Shown here one piece after another: positions 46,438 through 56,540 of a DNA stretch of 64,000 nucleotides; the stretch's first letter is position 1; each line of letters begins with the position of its first letter. The stretch comes from Thelephora terrestris. Lineage: Eukaryota; Basidiomycota; Agaricomycetes; Thelephorales; Thelephoraceae. Position numbers and translations under genes: made by a program. The DNA is taken from contig WIUZ02000006.1 in NCBI GenBank assembly GCA_015956445.1, positions 558,001 to 622,000 on the forward strand, read 5' to 3'. The notes under the pieces are model-generated. The model saw only the letters and a list, made by a program, of their open reading frames with translations, ran no database searches and was not told the DNA's origin.

Positions 46438-47369
46438 GAAATGCTCAGCACATTCATGGTGTTCCTGGTCATGTGATCTCAGTGTTCCCATTAGGTAATC
46501 CATGGGAACATCATGAATTTTCCCAAAGAAATACCCATGATGTCCCTGAGTGGCTCATTGAAAGAAAATCCTGAGTGAACCCACAGTTTCCCAGGTCATG
46601 TGACCTTGATGTCCTGATTAGGTAATCTGAGGGTAAGCCATGAATTTTCCCAAAGAAAGTAACCATGGTATTCCTGAGTGGCTCATTCACAGTGTTCTTT
46701 CCAGTGTTCCCAGTGGTGCCATCATGGTGTTCCCAGTCAGTAAAATTCAAATTGTGCCTTAACGGTGCGCCGGAAGTGTACCAGTGTGGTATATCCTGAA
46801 AGTACTAAGGCCTTCAACCATGATGTACCAAAAATTGGCAAACCATCAGGAAACCGTGGGAACATTGAAAGGAAACTGGGGACACTGGGAACATCATAAA
46901 CTCATTGAAAATGTTCCCAATTTCTCAGTTTCCTTTCAGTGTTCCCACGGTTTCCTGATGGTTTGCCGAATTTTGGTACATCATGGTCGAAGGCCTTAGT
47001 ACTTTCAGGATATACCACACTGGTACACTTCCGGCGCACCGTTAAGGCACAATTTGAATTTTACTGACTGGGAACACCATGATGGCACCACTGGGAACAC
47101 TGGAAAGAACACTGTGAATGAGCCACTCAGGAATACCATGGTTACTTTCTTTGGGAAAATTCATGGCTTACCCTCAGATTACCTAATCAGGACATCAAGG
47201 TCACATGACCTGGGAAACTGTGGGTTCACTCAGGATTTTCTTTCAATGAGCCACTCAGGGACATCATGGGTATTTCTTTGGGAAAATTCATGATGTTCCC
47301 ATGGATTACCTAATGGGAACACTGAGATCACATGACCAGGAACACCATGAATGTGCTGAGCATTTCCTG
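46435..47369. repeat. 935-bp near-perfect palindrome
   Basis: The two arms are inverted copies about the centre at 46,902. Equal and opposite ORFs (46,511-46,750 minus and 47,054-47,293 plus) encode the same 79 residues, showing near-identity over the arms. The outer ends are CAGGAAATGCTCAGCAC and its complement. The words GGGAACACTG and TCATGTGA recur. The ORFs are a consequence of the symmetry and show no domain, so they are not called genes. Confidence 0.85.
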
Positions 47370-47638
47370 TTGTCACGAACGCGTGACATATTGGTCAAAA
47401 TCACACAGATAATTCAAGACATTGGTCTTATTCGTAGTAATAAAAGTACAGAGGCAGCGAGCAAATATTACAAAACTAAACAAGAACAAAGAGGTCCACG
47501 TCACAGGCACAGTCCTGAGCAAATGGACAACGATGAGCGAAGTGATGGGGGTTGTGTACGCTCTAAGGGCAGTACGAGTACGCTCGAGTTACCGGGTCTT
47601 GCCAACACTCCCTGCACCCCAGCACATCATGAAACAGA
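47370..47638. other. unassigned DNA, possible LTR start
   Basis: Directly right of the palindrome comes TGTCACGAACGCGTGACA, a perfect short inverted repeat that resembles the start of some LTRs. I found no partner copy in the window. The plus-strand ORF crossing here is a read-through of the palindrome and is not supported. Confidence 0.35.
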
Positions 47639-48373
47639 CTATCTTGCATCTCCCGCTTCACGTCCGTCAACGCCGCACTCACTAATGCGAACCCATAACG
47701 GTCCTGGAGACCTGCTACTTCCACCTTCAACTTCATCCGAACCTGATGTGACTTGTCGGAGGGACGACAGCGTTGACCAGTACGAGTCATCGGACTCTTG
47801 CGCCCTTTCTTCTTCTGGGTCCTCTCCACCATCTGACGACGTGGAACAGGACTCCAAGGAGGGGATTGGGGAAGGGGGACTCCCTGATCGTGAAGATGGC
47901 GGAGGGACGACAGGGGAGTGAGGAGCTGCATTGGTGCAGTACGCTCCGTTGCATCGATGGCTGAAATACCGGAGGAGAGATTCCTGGAAAGGTTTCCAAT
48001 ATTCCAGGGCAAAGTGAGAGAAGTCCTCGTTGAGGCTGTTAACGACGACATACATGACATCCATCCTCTTCTCCAACTTCAGGATCCTATCCTCCCTCTC
48101 TTGTTCCATCGCATCCTGCATGGGAGTAACCCCGGGAGCCCATCTTCGAGCCTTGTTGGGGTCCTCATACCCAGCTTGCTCCCAGAATTCAGCAGGAGCA
48201 TTGTGAGCTGTCAAGAAATCCACAGCCACTTGGTTGTCGTGAGCGATGTTGGCGGGAGTATCATACAAGTGTTGCTCCACGTCGAAAGGAGCATCCGTCT
48301 CAAAGGACGGGGAGAAGTTGAAGGGGGTCGCTGCAGCATTGAGCAAAGCGCTGTTGGCAGCATAAGCAGACAT
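47639..48373 (-). CDS. unrecognised 244-aa ORF inside the 7.94-kb element
   Basis: A single frame starts MSAYAANSALLNAAATPFNF and ends at 47,639. The middle contains a short coiled-coil-like segment (EREDRILKLEKRMDVMYVVV) and the C-terminal half is Ser/Pro/Glu-rich and probably disordered. No retroviral, transposase or zinc-finger motif is seen. An AT-rich TTATTTCCTTTATTTAACG stretch about 60 bp upstream (48,432-48,450) could be a promoter. It could be a gag-like or passenger gene; I cannot say which. Confidence 0.45.
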   Translation of the reverse strand: MSAYAANSALLNAAATPFNFSPSFETDAPFDVEQHLYDTPANIAHDNQVAVDFLTAHNAPAEFWEQAGYEDPNKARRWAPGVTPMQDAMEQEREDRILKLEKRMDVMYVVVNSLNEDFSHFALEYWKPFQESLLRYFSHRCNGAYCTNAAPHSPVVPPPSSRSGSPPSPIPSLESCSTSSDGGEDPEEERAQESDDSYWSTLSSLRQVTSGSDEVEGGSSRSPGPLWVRISECGVDGREAGDAR

Positions 48374-48866
48374 TGTAGCAGAAGGGTGATTTGAGAGGAG
48401 AAGTTTTGTGATGATTTCGCCGTTTACCCCCTTTTATTTCCTTTATTTAACGCCTCATCACCACTAAGTCAGTTGGTGCCCTGCCCTAAACACGGCGGTA
48501 AACTGTTTATTATGCAGTATGCCCTATGCTTAACGATTCAAAGTCCAATACGTGGAACGTGCTACTAGTCAAGATACCCCAGAAGACCCGAGGTATAATA
48601 CGTGAACATGTACCGGCGGACCTTCATACGAAGATCCCCCCTACCTGGCCCTCCGTTGCCCCTGGACGACTAGTAGATATTCAGGCTACCAACAACAAGG
48701 GATGTATTAATAAGCGTCGCGCGCTGACCTCTCGCAGAAGTCAACCGGCTTATTAATCTGACCCTTGGATTGAACTTATGAAAACCATTATGCTTTACGA
48801 CTCATGGATCATGCGCAATAGACAAGAAAGAAGATTAATTGGAAGCCAACAGTACAAAAGAGTTAT
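48374..48866. other. non-coding stretch inside the 7.94-kb element
   Basis: Lies upstream of the 244-aa ORF and downstream of the coiled-coil gene C. No gene is supported. Confidence 0.35.
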
Positions 48867-49860
48867 CTAATCAATATCTCTTCGGATCCTTTGTACTACT
48901 TCCAATGCCGATCTCACCAACTCCTCATTCAACCAGTTCTGCTCCCGGATCTCGTTCGGGTCCACATCCGACAAGTCATCGTAATCTGGAAGCTCCGTAT
49001 CAGAGTTTGGTTCACTATCGGGAACGAACTCGGCGTACGGATCGTACTCCAGAGCAGGCCATTGACGGCGACTACCCCAAGGAGTAGAAACGAACCCAGG
49101 ACGAGGAGTATCCCTACGGACAACTCCTACGTTCTGATAGAATTCGTCACTCCCGATCTCGATGACCTCATCATCAATGGGAACCAACCTGTTCTCGTGA
49201 CGAACCAACAAACGAGCGGGCGGCAACTCAGCCCAATTAGGGATAATTGGCGACCCGGCCCGATGCGGAACTTCCAACTCCTCTTCTTCGACTCGGACCT
49301 CCGGCTCGTGACACCTCCTCTGAAGATCCCGGACTTCTCCAGTCAACTCGGAGACACGACGAGTAAGGCGAACCTAAAAGGAACAAGGTTAGAAGATGAC
49401 AACTATCTTCGATCCCAGTCCCAGTACCTTATCGTCTTCCAATTCTCCGGTCTTCGTCACGAGACTCCGGACCAAATCCTTCAACGTGATCACCTCTCCC
49501 TAAAAAGAAAGTTTGAGTTAGAAAGGTCAATTACTCCTGACCCAAACTTTCTTACCTTCAACCTGTCGATCGCCATACCATGTTGCTCCTGCTCATCCTC
49601 AATCTTCAAGATGCCCTCGTGACATCCAAGGAATTCCTTCTCCAGCTTCTCGATCTCTTCACGACGACCATCAACTCGCTCATTGACATGAGCAATATCA
49701 TCCATTAACATGGACCCAACGTTACCCGTATGGATAACGCTGGCCTCCAACACGGAGTTGAAGGTCTCATTGGTCTCAGTAACGAACTCGACACCCCTGT
49801 TAAGGAGTTCAGTCGCATAAGGATTTGTCTCGATACGCACCAACTTGCGCCGAGACATCC

Positions 49861-51877
49861 CACTGGGGGCAAGGGGTCAAATACCCGGTGGGTACATGCT
49901 GAACACATTGTGATCACAGTCAACAAGTAATCACAATGTGCCCAGTGGGGAAAATTTGAATACATTCAAAATGTGCCTGGCCATGTGGATCCAATGTGCC
50001 TGCCCAGTGGGCACATTTTGATTGCGATCACAATGTACCCATCAATTTGATCTCAATGTACCCACTGGGGACATTTTGATTGCAATCACAATGTACACAT
50101 CAATGTGATCTCAATGTGCCTGCTGTGCACATTTTAATTTGTTTCACAATGTTCCCATCAATGTGTTCACAATGTGCCCAGCTCATTACATAATGGTTTA
50201 TTTCACAATGTTGTCCACAATGTGTCCAGCATGTGGCTGAGCCACTCATTCAAACTTCTTTCACAAAGTATCCAATGATGTGTCTAGAATGTGTGCAGCC
50301 ATATACATAGTGATTTCTTTGGAAGTTCATGGTGAAATTGAACAATATTGTGATTACATTGTGATTACTTCAAAAAGAACCCCCTAGGGACATTATGGAC
50401 ACATCACTGGATACTTTGTGAAAGAAGTTTGAATGAGTGGCTCAGCCACATGCTGGACACATTGTGGACAACATTGTGAAAGAAACCATTATGTAATGAG
50501 CTGGGCACATTGTGAACACATTGATGGGAACATTGTGAAACAAATTAAAATGTGCACAGCAGGCACATTGGGGTCACATTGATGTGTACATTGTGATTGC
50601 AATCAAAATGTCCCCAGTGGGTACATTGAGATCAAATTGATGGGTACATTGTGATTGCAATCAAAATGTGCCCACTGGGCACATTGGATTCACATGGCCA
50701 GGCACATTTTGAATGTATTCAAATTTTCCCCACTGGGCACATTGTGATCACTTTTTGACTGTGATCACAATGTATTCTGCATGTACCCACTGCGTTGAAC
50801 AGGGGCTATGTGGGCTAGAGTCCGATGGGGAGAAGATGGGGTGCCCTGTCAACGTCGATGAAGGTGGTCCTTAGTCGTACGATGCCTCCTAGCTCCGTAG
50901 GGACACGTAGGGAACTGTAGGGAAATGTAGTGAAACGTCGGGAACGTCGGGAACGTCGGGACGTGTAGGGAGAAGTAGATATCAAGAGGGAATTAAAGAT
51001 AACTAAAGATAACAGAAGGGAATCAATGAAACAGACAAAGGAACGACGAGGGAAAACTTCGGGATGACGATGAGAACTTCGGGAGGTCGGGATCTTCGGG
51101 ATGACGACAGGACGCTAGAGACGACGACGAGAACGTAGAGACGCAGGTATGACGACGAGAACGATAGGGAAGACGCAGGAGACTATAGGGAGACGACGAC
51201 GACGAGAGGAGAACGATAGGGAGAGGAAAACATGGGAATCAGTCCCCTGGATTGGTCTCTGGTGAGTCTATCGAATACAGAGGCTTATATACTAATCTAG
51301 GAGGCTCTGAGAACATAGGAAGCAAGAGGGAATGAACCAAATGATGTCAAAAGACCTAATGACGAGTCTATGACATAGGGAGGGCGAGGGATCGAAGGGA
51401 ACGACCAAGGAAAGAGATGTGGTTGAGAAATGAACCAAAAGGGAATGATCGAGCATAGGAATCGAGAGATCGAGGGGAATGGTGTAGGGAGATATCGCGA
51501 AGGTATAGGGAAGTCGGGAGAAGGTATAGGGAGGGGTCGCGAATGGTGTAGTGTTGGGAGGGATATAGGGAGGTCGGGGGGGGGGGGGGGGTAGTGAGAG
51601 ATAGGGAGAATACTAAAACATCGGGAAGGTCGCGAAGCATCGGGACGAGTAGGTTAGTATAGGGAAGGGAGTAGTGAGGTAAAGGGAGATATACGGGTAT
51701 GTAGGGAAGTATAGGGATGCATAGGGAGGGGTAGGGAGGTATAGAGAGCATAGAAACGTCGCGAAACGTCGCGAAGCATCGCGAAGCATCCCGAGGGAAA
51801 GGGACGTAGGGAATGCCGCCGACGAGTACTCCAGAGAATGGAGGCATGTCAGCGTATTTGACCCCTTGCCCCCAGTG
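49861..51877. mobile_element. nested CACTA-like element, TSD TCC, carrying a solo LTR
   Basis: Left end CACTGGGGGCAAGGGGTCAA and right end TTGACCCCTTGCCCCCAGTG are inverted, with TCC outside both (49,858-49,860 and 51,878-51,880). The first 930 bp form an imperfect palindrome centred near 50,344, rich in ACATTGTGAT and ATCACAATGT words. An LTR of about 1,056 bp interrupts its right arm at 50,796. Without that LTR the element would be about 960 bp, similar in design to 43,739-44,510. Confidence 0.82.
50796..51851 (-). mobile_element. solo LTR, family 1, TSD GCGT
   Basis: The ends are TG and CA: minus-strand start TGACATGCCTCCATTC and end CTGTTCA. GCGT flanks both ends (50,792-50,795 and 51,852-51,855), and its removal restores the palindromic arm of the host element. 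A TATATAAGCC box lies on the minus strand near 51,290. A poly-G run (51,580-51,594) lies within. No internal retrotransposon region is attached, so it is a solo LTR. Confidence 0.72.
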
Positions 51878-52168
51878 TCCTGCGAGAAGCCTGGATGAAA
51901 TCCCTAAATCCTAAAGCGAAACGTCAGCAGACATGCTAAATATGTCAACCGGCATCCCAAACCTAAGTTGGTAAAACCCTCATTAGGGTCGGCGGTGGCG
52001 GTCCGGTCCATGACGTTTCCCAAAGTGGGATAAGGACGAGAAACATCACGACGAGCGTGAGAGAAGCGGTCGATGTTAAAGTTATTCTCCTGAACAGGAG
52101 AGTAGGAAGAAGAGCGACGGGTGGGAACACAAGTTTGAGCACGAGGCATGTTGGCTGTGTGTAACAAA

Positions 52169-53439
52169 GGTGGGTTTGTTGAAAGACCAGTCATCCAACC
52201 CCCTTTGGTTATATACCAAATGCCATGCCCCTTCCACGACTCAGGAGTTGAGTCATCTTTTCTATTGTTTACTGCGCATGACCCACATGACATCATATGC
52301 CCCTATTTCTTAGTCATATGCTCCCCTTTTGCCATTGGCTGTTAGTCAGTCATACCCACATTCCTTCCAAACATTCCCAGGCTATGTCATGCTTTGTAAC
52401 TGCTTTGTAATGCTCTCAAATTGCTATTGGCCACCACACTTTCGTTTATCAGCTGATAATTTGTAGCATTAGTCACCACGTAACGCACAGACCATGCAGT
52501 GCTGTGCACGGACCATGTTTGTCTGTGTTTGTATCTTTAGGGTAGTTACATGTCACTGTCATGTCACAAATCTAAGAAGTATATATACTCAGAGTAGTTT
52601 AGCCTGTACTCCTTAGATTTGTTATCATCAGACTCTCCGTGACCTCTATTGCTGTGTGCTAAGAGCAAGAGTGCCTGAAGACCCTTATCTCCTTCTTTCT
52701 CCTCTCTTTCAATCTAGTCTGTGAAGAGACTTCCGATATCCCTGGGTTTGCAACAGGGTTATAACTGTGTGTTTGACCCCTGAGTGTGATAGGTTTGGAT
52801 AGCAAGAGTGCTATTGAACTGTAGAGGTCGCGTCGGCCTGACAAGTTTTAGTGGTGTTGGTGGAAAAGGAAAGGAGACGATGAGAGGAAAGACCAATAAT
52901 TCCCCTAGATTATATATGACCCAGTCAATAGGAAGCCAAAAGGGGAGAACAACAAACCACCACTCATTGACATCCCAATTAGGGGAAAAACGAACCCTCA
53001 GCCCCAATCGCGATCCCATCAAATCCTGAGAAATCCCCATCAGTCTTCTATTGCTACCATGAGACGAGGGAAATCCTCACTGGCATTCTATTACCACCAT
53101 GAAACGTGAGAAATCCCCATTGTACTCCTAAAAACTCATTTGCTATTGTTCCCCTATTTCATTTTGTCATTCGCTGTTCTAAAGTCCCACTTCTCCAACT
53201 CAGCTACCCTGCCCTAAACTACGCACAGACCATGTTGGTCCCTGTTTGGTTCGTTGTAGAATAATGACTCCTGTAGAGGATTGGGTATATAAGGAAGGGC
53301 GTTCGCTCCTTTCTTTTCCCCATTCTCAATCTCTTCTGTACCCCTCTATCCACAACCTCAATAAACAAAGTAAGCTGAGGAATACTCCTCACACCTTACT
53401 CTTTCTGACTCATTCAAGCAGGAATCCTCCTGCCTGTGT
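52169..53439. promoter_or_regulatory. promoter-like DNA upstream of gene C and of the 53.4-kb ORF
   Basis: This 1.27-kb stretch is mostly non-coding. A TATATATACTC box (about 52,580) and a GGTATATAAGG box (about 53,284) are both followed by CT-rich DNA, as in LTR or fungal promoters. The repeated phrase GAAATCC(C/T)CA occurs at 53,031, 53,071 and 53,111. I could not define LTR ends. Confidence 0.35.
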
Positions 53440-54063
53440 ATGTTCAGTGCTCCTGACCCATTCCCCTCTACCAGTCCCATCCAACGTCCCATCGTACCAG
53501 ATGCCAGGAGATCTATCTGGGAGTATAAACTCATCAGAAGTCTTCAAGTAAACCGAACAGCCGGTTTACTTACTCATTTCCCTTATTATCGCCCCTTTGC
53601 AGCCCTCGACGCCGGAGTCACTACTCCCCCCTTCCTCTTAGGAGCCGACCATCAGTTCCTTTGGAACTCAGACCTTACTGAGAGCGTTCTAGCAACCGTC
53701 TACTTCAGTATAAGTCCGGCCTTCTACTTCCCTAGCCCTCGCATTCATCTCACCACTAACGTTCATACCCACTCCCCTGCTATCATTGTCCTTTGGTGGG
53801 AAATCCCAACTGAATTACCTTATTCGGTTATAGAATACCTCGTAAACTTCGAACGCCTCAGTGATCAAGACTTCGAGCCGTTCATTCAACAACTGAGTCA
53901 ATTTTGTCAAGACTACCACTCACCCATTCATTCTTATCAAACCGAGTCACCACTTGCTCTTGATATCCCTCCATTCCTCACTCCCACACCCGGAACCCCT
54001 TTCAAAGCCCGATCCGACACCCCTCACCCGTCCGCTAATCCTCTAGCGTCCCACAAACAGTAA
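53440..54063 (+). CDS. unrecognised 207-aa ORF inside the 7.94-kb element
   Basis: A single frame starts MFSAPDPFPSTSPIQRPIVP. The middle region looks folded and aromatic-rich (LLTHFPYYRPFAALDAGV, IIVLWWEIPTELPYSVIEYL) and the C-terminus is Pro/Ser/Thr-rich. It ends 22 bp before the right inverted repeat of the element. No known domain is recognised. A TATATAAGG box lies about 155 bp upstream. It may be a passenger or capsid-like gene; that is speculation. Confidence 0.45.
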   Translation: MFSAPDPFPSTSPIQRPIVPDARRSIWEYKLIRSLQVNRTAGLLTHFPYYRPFAALDAGVTTPPFLLGADHQFLWNSDLTESVLATVYFSISPAFYFPSPRIHLTTNVHTHSPAIIVLWWEIPTELPYSVIEYLVNFERLSDQDFEPFIQQLSQFCQDYHSPIHSYQTESPLALDIPPFLTPTPGTPFKARSDTPHPSANPLASHKQ

Positions 54064-54084
54064 GCAGGCCCACAACCCTGACAC

Positions 54085-54232
54085 CTGTGCTGGCAACACT
54101 CTAAGGAAATTGGCCTGGACATTTTGAATGTATTTACAATGTACCAGGTGGGTCATTGCCAGGCACATTTTCCATTTCCTTACAATGTATTTACAATGTC
54201 CCAGGCCGGGAAACTGGGGTTTGTCCCCAGTG
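54085..54232 (-). repeat. right terminal inverted repeat of the 7.94-kb element
   Basis: Inverted copy of 46,290-46,437, ending TTTGTCCCCAGTG, followed by the TTC duplication. Confidence 0.85.
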
Positions 54233-54235
54233 TTC

Positions 54236-54435
54236 ATCAGAAGACCCTCCACTGACAGACGAAGGACGTCTGCCTTCGCCTCCTTCACCTCGCGCTCCAA
54301 TCGTTCAACCTAGGCAGTTTGATTAGTCAAGAGTCATACTCGAATATTCAAACGGAAAACCTACTCGGCTTTCCCCTTCCGAACGAGCAACCACAAGAGA
54401 CTGGTGGAAGTGGTGGCATGGCGTACGGTGAAATA
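54236..54435 (-). pseudogene. repeated coiled-coil gene, copy A, 5'-side fragment
   Basis: Minus-strand exon REVKEAKADVLRLSVEGLLM plus an intron and part of the previous exon match copy B at about 61,780-61,965. It is separated from its 3' part (45,218-46,289) by the 7.94-kb element, and its own 5' side is cut at about 54,435 by an LTR. Confidence 0.65.
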
Positions 54436-54836
54436 GCCACAAAGCCTTCGGAGTCCGAGAGGACAGAGATGGCAGTTAAAAGGTCGGGTCCTCGGTTTAG
54501 AGGCGCGAGCCTCTCGGAAATCTGCGGGAAGCTAACGAAAGGTGAGAGAGAAAGTTGGGAAGAGAACAGGAGAACGGGGCAGAAGGCGACAGGAAAGCCA
54601 GGGCACGAAACTACCAATAGTCAACTAAGGGAAACGTCGGGACAAGAGAGTCAGAAATCGGGACACCAGCGGGAAATGCTAAGGGCTCTGAGAACGAAGG
54701 GAACCAAAGGGAACGAACCAAAGTGATGTCAAGAGACCTTATGACGAGTCTATGACATAGGGAAGGTGGGGGATCGAAGGGAATGATGAAGGAAAGGAAT
54801 GTGGTTGAGAAACGAACCAGAGGGAGGTCTGCAGTA
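54436..54836 (-). mobile_element. truncated LTR, family 2
   Basis: AGCCACAAAGCCTTCGGAGT through GAACCAGAGGGAGG matches the LTR-like sequences at 63,633-64,000 and, inverted, 62,750-63,314. The inner word GAGGCGCGAGCCTC is a perfect short hairpin. The far (U3) end is missing, as the match stops near 54,836. Confidence 0.6.
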
Positions 54837-55174
54837 GTCCTTATTAAAAACATTAATGTTTTAGGAGTTTTTGTCGCAAATTTGAATGATTTTTCTCATG
54901 AGTTTTTGAATGGCCTGAGGGGGGATATTTTACTCATAAAGTTTTAATGGAAATTATGGGGGGGACTGGGACCCAGCTTACTGGGCACTGGTGCTCCCAA
55001 TTAGGCAGGTGCCGACAGTGTGGGTGGCCCGGGAGAGTGGATTGCTTATATAATAAAAATTAAAAAATTCAGGGAAATTCCAGAAAATTCCCACGGGTGT
55101 CAGGGAGGGCAGAAAATGAAAAATGGACTGTGGGAATTTCCGATCAAAATTTCCCAAAAAGGAAATTTTTGATA
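54837..55174. other. AT-rich DNA next to the large palindrome
   Basis: Contains words also seen in the palindrome (AATTCC, GGAAATTTT, GTCATGTGACTG) but is not symmetrical with the right flank. No gene is seen. Confidence 0.4.
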
Positions 55175-55835
55175 GCTGACATAAGCAGGTCATGTGACTG
55201 AAAAAAGTGGGTGTTGCTTATGTAATCAGGTCATGTGACTGACCAAAAAAGGAAAGTTTTGATGGCTTACATAAGCGTCTCAAAAATGCTTTTGGAGGGG
55301 TTTTTCCCAAAAGGAATTTCTTTTTTAGGAAATTTTGATGGTTACATAAGCGACTCAAAAATGATTTTGACAAAAATTCCCAAAAAGGAAAATTTCTTTT
55401 TAGAAAAGACTTTCCAAAAAAGGCAATTTGATGGCTTATGTAAGCAACTTGAAAATGCTTTTGGCAAAAATTACCAAAAAAGGAAATTATATGCCAGAAA
55501 AATCGGAAAAATGCCAGAAAAATTCCCACGGGTTTAGAAAGTGCCCAAAATGATCAATTAATTCCAAAAATATCGAAAAAATGGTTTTTCTGGCTGGATA
55601 AATCCGGAAAAATTCCGAAAAAATTACCAAAAATTCCAGAATATGTATAAATATTTTATAAAAATTAATTTTATTTTTTCTGCCCTTTAAACAGCTTACA
55701 ATTTTGATATTAATGTATTTTCTGCCCCTAAAAATCCAGAAAAATCTCCAAAAATTAATGAAAATTTGAAAATTACATATATATCCATAATCTTTGCTAT
55801 ATCGTAAAATACAGACCCATTTGTGGTCATAAACT

Positions 55836-56540
55836 AGCCCTAGACCTAAACCTAGTCCTGGACCTAACCTAACCTAACCTGAACCTGAACCTAAACCTGA
55901 ACCTAAACCTAAACCTGCCCTAAACCTAACCTAACCTAACCCTAACCCTAAACCTAAACCTAAACCTAAACCTAAACCTAAACCTAAACCTAACCTGCCC
56001 TAAACCTAACCTAACCTAACCTAACCCTGAACCTAAACCTAACCTAAACCTAAACCTAACCTAAACCTAAACATAACCTAAACCTACACCTAACCTAACC
56101 TAACCTAACCTAACCTAACCTAACCCTAAACCTGAACCTAACCTTGCCTAGTTTGGCCTTATCTTATCTTATCTTATCTTATCTTATCTCACTTTGAACC
56201 TGCTCTAAACCTAAACTTGAATCTAAACCTAACCTCAACCTCAACTTACCCTACCCTAACTCCACCTACCCCTAACCTAACCTGCCCTAAACCTAGCCTG
56301 CCCTAAACCTAACCTAGCACTAAACCTAACCTAGCACAGAACCTAGCCTAGGACCAAACCTAAACCTAAACCTAACCTGCCCTAAGCCTAACCCAATTCT
56401 AACCTCACCTAGTCCTAACCCTGACCTGGCCTTGTTTGGCCTTATCTTATTTTATCTCATCTTATTTTATCTTACCTTATCATGTCTTACCTAACCTAAC
56501 CCAGCCTAACCTAACCTGACATAGTCCACTCAACCTAATC
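55836..56540 (+). repeat. degenerate telomere-like array, C-rich strand
   Basis: Tandem CCTAA, CCTAAA, CCCTAA and CCTGAA units, for example CCTAACCTAACCCTAACCCT at about 55,926-55,945. Canonical CCCTAA is a minority. It includes a run of TTATC units (56,158-56,190). The mirror array is 57,429-58,133. Confidence 0.88.

Larger units (their letters stand above)
48867..52168 (-). pseudogene. coiled-coil gene C, split by a nested transposon
   Basis: From the minus-strand start at about 52,168 the text reads MPRAQTCVPTRRSSSYSPVQ and DPNEGFTNLGLGCR. After the nested element (49,861-51,877) it resumes with MSRRKLVRIETNPYATELLN and a long heptad-rich segment (VDGRREEIEKLEKEFLGCHE, IEDEQEQHGMAIDRLK). 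Further exons give ELTGEVRDLQRRCHEPEVRV and an acidic C-terminus ending ALEVVQRIRRDID at 48,867. The layout (helical N-half, acidic Pro-rich C-half, several introns) parallels copies A and B, although sequence similarity is weak. The nested insertion lies in or beside an intron, so expression might survive. Function unknown. Confidence 0.5.
46290..54232. mobile_element. 7.94-kb CACTA-like element with 148-bp inverted ends, TSD TTC
   Basis: The left end (46,290-46,437) and right end (54,085-54,232) are 148-bp inverted repeats that align without gaps by coordinate symmetry. They start CACTGGGGACAAACCCCAGT. TTC lies just outside both ends (46,287-46,289 and 54,233-54,235). Removing the element rejoins the coiled-coil gene exactly as seen uninterrupted in copy B at about 61,770-61,780. 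The interior holds a palindrome, three unrecognised ORFs and a nested element. No transposase domain is seen, so it is likely non-autonomous or carries passengers. Superfamily inferred from ends and duplication length. Confidence 0.82.

Noticed and set aside
46511-47293. Duplicated 79-aa protein encoded on both strands
   Set aside because: Identity follows directly from the palindrome; no domain or codon signal supports translation.
47301-47921. 206-aa plus-strand ORF starting in the palindrome
   Set aside because: The first part is the mirror of a minus-strand ORF in the palindrome, and the rest is the antisense of the better supported 244-aa ORF at 47,639-48,373.
46290-54232. Reading the 7.94-kb unit as a Helitron or an LTR retrotransposon
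   Set aside because: It has long inverted ends and a 3-bp duplication; Helitrons have neither, and LTR elements have direct repeats with 4-6 bp duplications.
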